Shown here piece after piece: positions 1-6,713 of a stretch of DNA of 14,104 bases; the stretch's first letter is position 1, and each line of letters starts with the position of its first letter. The notes under the pieces are model-generated. The model worked only from the letters and a program-made list of their open reading frames with translations. It was not told the origin of the DNA and searched no databases. The translations under genes and the position numbers were made by a program. The DNA is from HK-STAS-PATE-36 sp964610345 (GTDB lineage Bacteria > Patescibacteriota > Saccharimonadia > Saccharimonadales > JAGQNJ01). The stretch covers positions 1 through 14,104 of the forward strand of contig CAZSVQ010000021.1 of assembly GCA_964610345.1 (NCBI GenBank). Reading direction: 5' to 3'.

Positions 1-54
1 GCGATGTTTCAATATGAGTCGTAAAGTTTAATACACCAAACTACTAGTAAAAAA

Positions 55-83
55 TTGCAAAAATATTCATAAAATGATACAAT
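55..83 (+). promoter_or_regulatory. Sigma70-type promoter of the Nudix gene
   Basis: TTGCAA (55-60) and TACAAT (78-83) are separated by 17 bp. A TG at 75-76 makes the -10 an extended one (TGaTACAAT). Only 6 nt separate the -10 from the ATG at 90 and there is no Shine-Dalgarno sequence. Transcription would therefore start at or next to the start codon, giving a leaderless mRNA. The boxes are seen directly; the start site is inferred. Confidence 0.6.
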
Positions 84-89
84 ATACTT

Positions 90-650
90 ATGTCAGAGAC
101 ACTAAAATATCCAGACGTACCTTACGTGGATGATGCAGATAATCTAATTGAACAAGGTCAATTACGCCAAGCAAGGGGCAGAGGATTTGCGGTAAGAGTT
201 GCACGGTTATTTTTGGCACAGGACGGCGATTATATATTATTGCAAAGACGAGGGGAAGATGTTGACTTTCCTTTAACTCTGGATTGCAGTGTAGATGGTT
301 ATGTAGATATAACTGATAGTTTTAGCGACGCAGATGATTATAAAATAGCTACTATTCGTGAAACACAAGAAGAACTTGGTTTAATTGTTTCTAAAGATGA
401 GTTAAAGCAGATGGGTCATTATCTTTTAGACTTAGAATCTAGTGTCGCGCCAGAATGGACAAAAGTTTATTCTTGTAACTATGACGAATCAGCCCAAGGG
501 TTAATTGTTCCAAACCAAGAAGAAGTCGCATCAATTTTGTGGTTATCGATTAATGAAGTGAATGAAATGGTATTAGATGACCCTGTAAGGTTTGAGCCCG
601 GTTTTCCAAAAGATTTTCAGTATTTTGTGAATAACAATCAGCATAGATAA
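90..650 (+). CDS. Nudix hydrolase family protein
   Basis: A 186-residue protein with a Nudix fold signature. Nudix enzymes hydrolyse nucleoside diphosphates linked to another group, using a metal held by the acidic residues of the box. The core R90-E91-x-x-E94-E95-x-G97 is intact. The N-terminal half of the box is irregular: the glycine candidate G70 lies six residues further upstream than the consensus GX5EX7RE allows, and an aspartate (D82) stands where the first glutamate is expected. The layout, with a strand ending LLQRR (50-54) before the box, resembles the IPP-isomerase-like/YfcD-type Nudix branch. The substrate cannot be told from sequence and it may be a general housecleaning enzyme. 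It starts at 90 because a promoter -10 sits 6 nt upstream, and it appears to be transcribed alone. An Asn/Gln-rich end (181-184) is unremarkable. Confidence 0.8.
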   Translation: MSETLKYPDVPYVDDADNLIEQGQLRQARGRGFAVRVARLFLAQDGDYILLQRRGEDVDFPLTLDCSVDGYVDITDSFSDADDYKIATIRETQEELGLIVSKDELKQMGHYLLDLESSVAPEWTKVYSCNYDESAQGLIVPNQEEVASILWLSINEVNEMVLDDPVRFEPGFPKDFQYFVNNNQHR

Positions 651-663
651 TTTTATTTAAGTT

Positions 664-692
664 TTGACAGATAAGAATATCCAAGCTATACT
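664..692 (+). promoter_or_regulatory. Promoter of nusA
   Basis: TTGACA (664-669) and TATACT (687-692) lie exactly 17 bp apart, a near-consensus housekeeping promoter. The expected start is near 699, giving a leader of about 64 nt before the nusA ATG. This contrasts with the leaderless genes elsewhere in the window. Confidence 0.75.
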
Positions 693-704
693 ATAAACGT
701 ATTC

Positions 705-730
705 AGGTCGGCCGGCAGGTCGACTTTTTT
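705..730 (+). promoter_or_regulatory. GC-rich leader hairpin with T-run upstream of nusA
   Basis: AGGTCG (705-710) can pair with CGACTT (721-726; one G-T pair) around a 10-nt GC-rich loop, followed by an uninterrupted T tract (725-730). The stem stands out in an AT-rich intergenic region and lies only about 6 nt after the predicted transcription start. It resembles a weak intrinsic terminator or a 5'-end stabilising hairpin. NusA autoregulation through an attenuator is known in Bacillus subtilis, so an attenuator role is possible but unproven. A stem of six pairs is short. Confidence 0.35.
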
Positions 731-762
731 GATGAAAACATGCAAAAAATGAAAGGAATAAC

Positions 763-1920
763 ATGGAATTAGATATAAAACAATTAGCAGTAGCCTTACG
801 CGCTATAGCAGAAGAAAAGAACCTACCAGAAGAGACTGTTCAAGAAATAGTTGAGCAAGCATTAGCGGCGGCTTATAAAAAAGATTATGGTGACCGCGAG
901 CAAGAAGTACGTGTAAGTGTAAACTTACATAGCGGTGATGTTGATGCGTATGTGTCAAAAGAAGTGGTTGATAAAGTTGAAGACGAACAGTTAGAGATTT
1001 CTTTAAGCGATGCACAAGTGTTCCGCAAGAACGTAAAAGTGGGTGAGATTATAGAACTTCACCAAGATGTATCTAACTTTGGTCGAGTTGCTGCCCAAAC
1101 TGCTAAACAGGTTATTTTGCAAAGATTGCGTGAAGCCGAACGCGAAATTATTATTGATGAGTATCAAGATAAAATTGGTACTGTAATTAACGGAATTGTA
1201 GCTCGGGTTGAAGGTAGAGTAATAAGAATTGATTTAGGTAAGGCACAAGGTATTTTACCATCTAGTGAGCAGATTCAGGGAGAACATTATTACCCTGGGC
1301 AAAGACTTAAGGTTTATTTAAAAGATGTAGAACGTGGCATGCGAGGACCGCAACTAGTGCTTTCGCGCGGTAATACGCAGTTTGTTGAGTGGTTGTTTAA
1401 AGCTGAGGTGCCAGAGATGGAAAACGGTGCAGTAGAAATTAAAGCTATAGCTCGTGAAGCAGGTATTAGAAGTAAGATTGCTGTTATTAGTACCGTGCCT
1501 GGAGTTGACCCAGTAGGTACTTTTGTTGGTGGCCATGGTACGCGTGTTAATGCAGTTATGAGTGAAATTGGTGAGCAAGAAAAAATTGACATCATTATAT
1601 GGGACGAAGAAATATCTAAATACATAATCAATGCTTTGAGCCCAACCAAAGTTGCGCACGTAAACATTGATGAGTCAAAAAAGAAGGCTGTAGTAAACGT
1701 GCCAGAAGATCAGTTAAGTATAGCTATTGGTAAAAGTGGCCAAAACGTACGTCTTGCTAGTAAATTAACAGGATACGAGATTGATATTGTTGGTAAAAAA
1801 GAAACTGAAGAACCAAATGAAGAGCCCGTTGAAAGTCCAAAACAGGCACCAAAGCTCAAAAAGAAGAGTGAGCTTGAAAGTAGCCTACTTGACGCTATAG
1901 AAGAACACGGCGAAGAATAA
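763..1920 (+). CDS. nusA: Transcription termination/antitermination factor NusA
   Basis: NusA binds RNA polymerase and nascent RNA and modulates pausing, intrinsic termination and antitermination. The 385 residues show the family order: an RNAP-binding N-terminal domain (about 1-125), an S1 RNA-binding domain (about 136-202, ending LVLSR), and two KH domains. KH1 includes the diagnostic REAGIRSKIAV (231-241), DPVG (249-252) and the GGHG loop (256-259). KH2 is centred on GKSG (323-326). A Glu/Lys/Pro-rich tail (about 346-385) follows, with no acidic AR repeats of the Escherichia coli type, so it is the short form. The ATG at 763 has AAAGGA five nt upstream, which fixes the start. It has its own promoter and stands alone: the usual neighbours rimP, ylxR and infB are absent here. 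No clear terminator follows the stop codon. Confidence 0.97.
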   Translation: MELDIKQLAVALRAIAEEKNLPEETVQEIVEQALAAAYKKDYGDREQEVRVSVNLHSGDVDAYVSKEVVDKVEDEQLEISLSDAQVFRKNVKVGEIIELHQDVSNFGRVAAQTAKQVILQRLREAEREIIIDEYQDKIGTVINGIVARVEGRVIRIDLGKAQGILPSSEQIQGEHYYPGQRLKVYLKDVERGMRGPQLVLSRGNTQFVEWLFKAEVPEMENGAVEIKAIAREAGIRSKIAVISTVPGVDPVGTFVGGHGTRVNAVMSEIGEQEKIDIIIWDEEISKYIINALSPTKVAHVNIDESKKKAVVNVPEDQLSIAIGKSGQNVRLASKLTGYEIDIVGKKETEEPNEEPVESPKQAPKLKKKSELESSLLDAIEEHGEE

Positions 1921-2012
1921 CAGGCCCTAATCTATCTCTACATTTCAGTATGTAATTAGTTTGAACGATTCTGGATAAAATATTCTTTGTGTAATGAAAA
2001 CTAAAGCACAAA

Positions 2013-2049
2013 CTAAATTAGCACTCTTGACATACGAGTGCTAATTTAG
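2013..2049 (+). promoter_or_regulatory. CIRCE operator (HrcA binding site)
   Basis: TTAGCACTC (2018-2026) and GAGTGCTAA (2036-2044) flank a 9-nt spacer, an exact match to the CIRCE consensus bound by the heat-shock repressor HrcA. The palindrome extends perfectly to 14-bp arms (2013-2026 and 2036-2049). The spacer itself contains the -35 hexamer TTGACA, so bound HrcA would directly block RNA polymerase. This predicts heat-shock control of the clpC gene downstream. The element is seen directly; control by HrcA is established for the family; no hrcA gene lies in this window. Confidence 0.95.
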
Positions 2050-2056
2050 CTATACT
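2027..2056 (+). promoter_or_regulatory. Promoter of clpC, embedded in CIRCE
   Basis: TTGACA (2027-2032) and TATACT (2051-2056) are spaced 18 bp apart. The -35 lies in the CIRCE spacer and the -10 begins two bases after the right arm of the palindrome. The predicted start is near 2063, giving a leader of about 42 nt with a GAGGG ribosome-binding site. Confidence 0.8.
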
Positions 2057-2062
2057 CTAAAT

Positions 2063-2076
2063 AGCGACTAATCGCT
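2063..2076 (+). other. Small 5'-terminal stem-loop in the clpC leader
   Basis: AGCGA (2063-2067) pairs with TCGCT (2072-2076) around the loop CTAA. The stem sits at the predicted 5' end of the clpC mRNA. It has five base pairs and no T-run, so it is not a terminator. It may affect mRNA stability or be chance. Confidence 0.25.
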
Positions 2077-2104
2077 TAATGTAATAACGAGGGTAAGAAA
2101 ACTT

Positions 2105-4332
2105 ATGCCACCTAACTCACAAGATTTTCAGGAATTCTTGAACCATTTAACCGAAAACGCACTGCAAAGTTTACGTCATGCAGATGGTATTGCTCGTGCG
2201 TCTGGTAGCCCATATGTTGGAACAGAACACTTACTACTAGGAGTGTTAGCTCAAGAAAGCTCAATGGGCGCAAAAATGCTAACAGAAGTCGGGGTTACTC
2301 TTGATAGAGCTCGAATGGCTCTTAATTTGACGCCTAAAACTATGGTTATTAATATGGGCGCCAAAGGCTTAAGTGAGACAGCTAAGTTAACTCTTAAAAT
2401 GGCTTACGACATCGCCCAAGATTATAGTCAAGAATTTTGTGGAACAGAACATATTTTATACAGTATTTTAAGCCAAAAAAATGCTCGTGCTACTGTGTTA
2501 TTAAGAGATATGAGTGTAAATCTTGACGGTTTAATGAGTGGTTTAGAGCAATTTTTAAATCGCCAACAATATGAAGAACAACCTGGTAAAAATGGCAAGT
2601 CGCGCACCAAACAGCGTCGTAAAACAGCTTTAGATTTTTTTGGGACAGACATAACTGCGCAAGCTAAAGCTGGCAAGCTAGACCCAGTAGTGGGGCGAGA
2701 ACCACAGATCCGTCGTGTATTAACAATTTTAAATCGTCGCACAAAGAATAACCCAGTGTTAATTGGCGAACCTGGTGTTGGTAAAACAGCTATTGTTGAA
2801 GGCCTAGCTCAAAGGATTATTAATGAAGATGTGCCAGATAGTTTACTAGATAAACGTATCGTGATGCTAGATTTAACCAGCATGATAGCCGGCACAAAAT
2901 ATCGTGGTGAATTTGAAGAACGATTAAAAAAAGTAATGGCAGAACTTGAAAACGACAAACGAACAATCATATTTATTGACGAGCTGCATTTAATTGTTGG
3001 AGCAGGTGCCGCAGAAGGTGCACTTGACGCTGGCAACATACTAAAACCAGCTTTAGCTCGTGGCAAAATACAGGTAATTGGTGCTACTACTACTGCCGAG
3101 TATACAAAGCATATTGAAAAAGATAGTGCCCTAGAACGTCGATTCCAACCAATTCAGGTGCCTCAGACAAATATTACTGAGACAATAGCAATACTAAAAG
3201 GTCTCCGTAAACATTATGAGTCTTTTCACGGTGTAAAAATCCCTGATATTGTTTTAGAAGATACGGTGAACTTAGCTGACCGATATATAAATGATAGATA
3301 TATGCCCGATAAAGCGATTGATTTACTTGATGAAACAGCAGCCCATTTACGCATAGACAAGGGGCGTACACCACCAGAAGTTCGTAAGCTTAAAAAAGAG
3401 CTCAAGCTCATAAATACCCAAATTGAAGAAGCTGTAGATAATGAAGATTACGAAAAGGCTGCCGCTTACAAACAGAGGGCTAGTCAAATTAAGAGTAACC
3501 TTAAAGAATTACAAGCTAGTGAAAAACAAGCCAAAAAACTGACCATGAACAGTGATGATGTAGCTGAGATTGTTGCAAGGACAACGGGTGTGCCAGTTCA
3601 AAAGGTTATCCGATCAGAGGCTAAATATTTACTAAACCTTGAGAAAAACTTAGAAAAATATGTCATTGGTCAAGATGAAGCAGTGCATGCAGTTGCTAAG
3701 GCAGTTAGGCGCAACCGTTCAGGTGTAAGCAGTGGTAAACGCCCGATAGGTTCATTTATATTTTTGGGTCCTACTGGGGTTGGAAAAACTGAGCTTGCCA
3801 GGGTATTGGCGCGTGAATTTTTTGGGTCAGAAGAATCACTAGTTAAAATTGATATGAGCGAATTTGGCGAACATCACAATGTATCGCGCTTAGTTGGTGC
3901 TCCTGCAGGGTATGTAGGTTATGATGATGGCGGCCAATTAACAGATAAAATACGTCGTCAACCATATAGTGTGGTGCTGTTTGACGAAATTGAAAAAGCT
4001 CACCCAGATGTATTTAATATGATGTTACAAATGCTAGAAGATGGATACTTGACAGATAGTAAAGGACGAAAAATAGATTTCACCAACACAATTGTGATTA
4101 TGACAAGCAACATAGGAGCTGATAAATTACAAAAAGAAGTAAACCTTGGCTTTAGTGCAGATGACAAGAATGATTTTAAGGATCTTGATAAATTACACCA
4201 AAATAATAAAGACAAAGTGTTAGACCAACTAAAGAAAATGTTACGACCAGAGTTACTTAACCGGATTGATAAAACAATTGTGTTCAGAGCTTTAACGAAA
4301 CAAAATATTTTGAAAATATTAGATTTGCAAAT
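2105..4332 (+). CDS. clpC: ClpC-type AAA+ unfoldase (ClpP partner), 3' end lost in gap
   Basis: A hexameric ATP-driven unfoldase that feeds proteins to ClpP. The 742 visible residues hold the double Clp N domain (about 5-150) and the first AAA+ module with Walker A GEPGVGKT (221-228) and Walker B IIFIDE (288-293). A short middle region carries a UVR-like helix (about 445-465), the ClpC hallmark that separates it from ClpA and from ClpB's long coiled coil. The second AAA+ module has Walker A GPTGVGKT (555-562), Walker B VVLFDE (623-628) and TSNIGA (667-672). LGF at 681-683 aligns with the ClpP-binding loop of ClpC. The ATG at 2105 follows GAGGG at about 11 nt. The family usually has 810-830 residues, so roughly 80 C-terminal residues (the D2 small domain) are missing in the Ns. 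The promoter is under CIRCE control. The open frame beyond the Ns belongs to another protein. Confidence 0.95.
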
Positions 4333-4432
4333 NNNNNNNNNNNNNNNNNNNNNNNNNNNNNNNNNNNNNNNNNNNNNNNNNNNNNNNNNNNNNNNNNNNN
4401 NNNNNNNNNNNNNNNNNNNNNNNNNNNNNNNN
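4333..4432. other. Assembly gap of 100 Ns
   Basis: Exactly 100 Ns, the usual placeholder for a scaffold gap of unknown length. The left flank ends inside the second AAA+ module of ClpC and the right flank starts inside an unrelated metallopeptidase. The true gap must hold the last roughly 80 ClpC codons, any intergenic DNA and the N-terminus of the next gene. It is therefore very probably longer than 100 bp. Confidence 0.97.
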
Positions 4433-5179
4433 GCGTCTGAATTCAATACTGAATGTAGTCAAGAAACATCAATAGTTTTGGGTTGTTATGCGCCAGGTGT
4501 CGGGATATTTTTATACAATGTTGAAGATCAGCGATTGGTGGGGGTTAAAGAAGTTACGGCGGCTCATGAAATGCTTCATGCAGCTTATGATAGATTGTCA
4601 AATGAAGATCGTGAGCGAGTTGACAACTTAACCCAACAAGCATATGCAGGCGTTACAAATGAACGGATTAAAAAAACTGTAGAAAAATACAAAACAGTAG
4701 ACCCTGGGGTTGTGCCAAATGAATTACATTCAATTTTAGCAACTGAAGTCAAAGAACTGTCACCTGAGCTCGAGGCATATTACAAGCAATATTTTAAAAA
4801 TCGTACTGCGGTCGTAGCTTTATCTGATCAATATGAATCAGAGTTTTCTAATCGCCAAAACCAAGTAGCAGATTTCGACAATCAACTAGCGCAACTTAAA
4901 ATACAGGTAGAAGCCAGCAAGAATGAACTGGCGGTGCAGTACAGTGCCTTAGCTAGCGAAAAACGCCGGCTCGATGGTTTACTTAATAGCGGTGATGTCT
5001 CTACTTATAATCAGAATGTGCCAGCTTTTAATGAACAAGTAAAACAGTATAATGTGTCAGTAAAAGAGGCTGATAAATTAATAAACAGTTATAACTCTAT
5101 TGTTGAAAAACGTAATAGCATAGCTGTTGAGGTACAGGATTTGGCGGAGGCAATCGATAGCCGCCCCCAGACTTTTTAA
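4433..5179 (+). CDS. HExxH zinc-metallopeptidase-like protein with coiled-coil C-terminus, 5' end lost in gap
   Basis: The 248 visible C-terminal residues (counted from the first codon after the gap) contain a zinc-protease motif, AAHEMLHAAYDRL, with H45, E46 and H49. A conserved-looking stretch NELHSILATE (96-105) follows about 50 residues later and could supply the third zinc ligand (E97, H99 or E105). Residues about 125-245 are rich in Gln, Glu, Lys and Ala with heptad-like spacing, predicted to be coiled coil. C8 and C18 are close enough to form a disulphide, which would fit an extracytoplasmic domain. A signal peptide or membrane anchor, if present, lies in the gap. This type of protein looks familiar from Saccharibacteria, where it is usually called hypothetical. 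The zinc-peptidase call rests on motifs only; substrate and partners are unknown. The frame agrees with clpC across the Ns only by chance. Confidence 0.65.
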   Translation, partial: ASEFNTECSQETSIVLGCYAPGVGIFLYNVEDQRLVGVKEVTAAHEMLHAAYDRLSNEDRERVDNLTQQAYAGVTNERIKKTVEKYKTVDPGVVPNELHSILATEVKELSPELEAYYKQYFKNRTAVVALSDQYESEFSNRQNQVADFDNQLAQLKIQVEASKNELAVQYSALASEKRRLDGLLNSGDVSTYNQNVPAFNEQVKQYNVSVKEADKLINSYNSIVEKRNSIAVEVQDLAEAIDSRPQTF

Positions 5180-5349
5180 ATTTATCAAATAACTCGACTT
5201 GAGAGTATACACACAATGCTGCAGACATTTTTCAATGTATTCCTCTCTCTTCGCAGCAACAGCTATGACTTTTTCAGAGAAAACAGTTTCTGACTTTGCT
5301 GGATATAACTTTGGTAGTCATAAGATTTTGCATAAGTTGAGTGAATTTC

Positions 5350-5358
5350 TGATAGACT
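5350..5358 (+). promoter_or_regulatory. Extended -10 promoter of radA
   Basis: TGaTAGACT (TG 5350-5351, hexamer 5353-5358) lies 6 nt upstream of the radA ATG, with TTGCAT (5328-5333) as a poor -35 at 19 bp. There is no Shine-Dalgarno sequence, so the mRNA would be leaderless. The rest of the 185-bp region 5180-5364 holds no convincing gene or terminator. Confidence 0.4.
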
Positions 5359-5364
5359 GTTTGT

Positions 5365-6702
5365 ATGGCAAAACTAGGTAAGCGATTTATTTGTAGTAAT
5401 TGTGGGGCAGAGTCGCCATCTTGGTCTGGTAGATGTCATGTTTGCGGTGAATGGAACACACTTGAAGAAGAATTGGTGCCACAATCTAGTAGTATGACAA
5501 AAGCAAACATAGGTACTTTAAAGCCCGTAGGCATTAATTTGGTTGTGGCGGATAAAGAAGAACGACAGCCTATTAATTTTGGTGAAATTGACCGAGTTTT
5601 AGGTGGTGGAATCGTAAAGGGTGCGGTGTTGTTGTTTGCCGGAGAGCCAGGAATTGGCAAAAGTACTTTATTAATGCAACTATGTAACGCTCTAGCAACT
5701 CAAAATCAATCGGTGCTATACGTTAGCGGGGAAGAATCAGCTCATCAAGTTGGTATGCGGGCTAATCGTCTTGGTGTTAGCACTAATAATGTAGAGCTAG
5801 CTACAAGTAACGTAACAGACGAGATAGCTACTACTGTAAGTAGCGGAAAGTATAAACTTGCTATTGTGGACTCAATTCAAACCCTACAATGTGTTGGGGT
5901 TGGTTCATCTCCAGGAAGTGTTAGCCAAATAAGCAGTAGTACTCATTTATTAACAGCGGCTGCTAAGCAATCAGGTACTTGTTTAATTATTGTCGGGCAC
6001 GTTACAAAAGAGGGGTCAATTGCTGGGCCTAAAATACTTGAGCATATTGTTGATGGTGTATTTCAGCTAGAGGGTGATCGTTATGGTGGTTTTAAAGTAC
6101 TTAGAAGTGTTAAGAATCGTTATGGATCAACCAACGAAAGTGCTTTGTTTGAGATGCGTGAAGTCGGATTAGAGCCAATCGATAATCCATCAAAAGCACT
6201 ATTAGCCGAAAGACAAATTACAGATGGATCTATTGTGCTCGCAACTATGGAAGGTTCAAGGCCGATACTGGTAGAGGTGCAAGCGCTCGTAAATAAAACA
6301 AGTTTTGGCTACCCAAAACGTACAGCTAGTGGAATTGAGATTAATCGGTTAAATGTTTTAATTGCCATGTTAGAACGGCGTACCAAACTAAACCTTGCTG
6401 ATAAAGATGTATTTATCAATATAGTTGGTGGTATCCGAATTCAAGAACCTGCGGCTGATTTAGCAGTTTGTCTTGCAATAGGGTCGGCCACTAAAGGTCT
6501 TGTATTAAAGCAAAACTCAGTAGTTTTTGGTGAAGTAGGTTTGGCTGGCGAAGTACGCCACGTACCATTTATTGAACAGCGCGTTGCTGAGGCAAAAAAA
6601 TTGGGCTTTGATGGCTCTATAGGACCAGTGGCCAAAGTTGGAACATTTCATTCATCCGTCAAAGACGTCAAAGAAGCGCTAAATAAGTTCTTAAAAACCT
6701 GA
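5365..6702 (+). CDS. radA: DNA repair protein RadA (Sms)
   Basis: RadA is a RecA-like, DnaB-type motor that promotes branch migration during homologous recombination. The 445 residues match the usual family length. Domains in order: a four-cysteine zinc finger (C10, C13, C24, C27), a RecA-like ATPase with Walker A GEPGIGKS (93-100) and Walker B LAIVDS (165-170), the RadA-specific KNRYG motif (250-254; KNRFG in most homologues), and a C-terminal Lon-protease-like domain (about 275-445) with no evident protease activity expected. The ATG at 5365 is chosen because the zinc finger begins within ten residues and a -10 box sits 6 nt upstream. It ends in TGA, 11 bp before the stop of the convergent penicillin-binding protein gene, with no terminator between them. 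Confidence 0.97.
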   Translation: MAKLGKRFICSNCGAESPSWSGRCHVCGEWNTLEEELVPQSSSMTKANIGTLKPVGINLVVADKEERQPINFGEIDRVLGGGIVKGAVLLFAGEPGIGKSTLLMQLCNALATQNQSVLYVSGEESAHQVGMRANRLGVSTNNVELATSNVTDEIATTVSSGKYKLAIVDSIQTLQCVGVGSSPGSVSQISSSTHLLTAAAKQSGTCLIIVGHVTKEGSIAGPKILEHIVDGVFQLEGDRYGGFKVLRSVKNRYGSTNESALFEMREVGLEPIDNPSKALLAERQITDGSIVLATMEGSRPILVEVQALVNKTSFGYPKRTASGIEINRLNVLIAMLERRTKLNLADKDVFINIVGGIRIQEPAADLAVCLAIGSATKGLVLKQNSVVFGEVGLAGEVRHVPFIEQRVAEAKKLGFDGSIGPVAKVGTFHSSVKDVKEALNKFLKT

Positions 6703-6713
6703 GTTTAATATAT

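Noticed and set aside
1..31. Possible 3' end of an upstream gene (stop codons at 22-24 or 29-31)
   Set aside because: Only seven to nine codons are available and two frames are equally possible, so no gene can be supported.
5268..5296. Stem-loop CAGA...TCTG in the space before radA, as a terminator
   Set aside because: Only about six pairs, with no T-run on either strand's 3' side.
5199..5381. A 60-codon open frame with a TTG start between the metallopeptidase and radA
   Set aside because: No ribosome-binding site or promoter fits it, it overlaps the start of radA, and its composition is unlike a protein of this genome.
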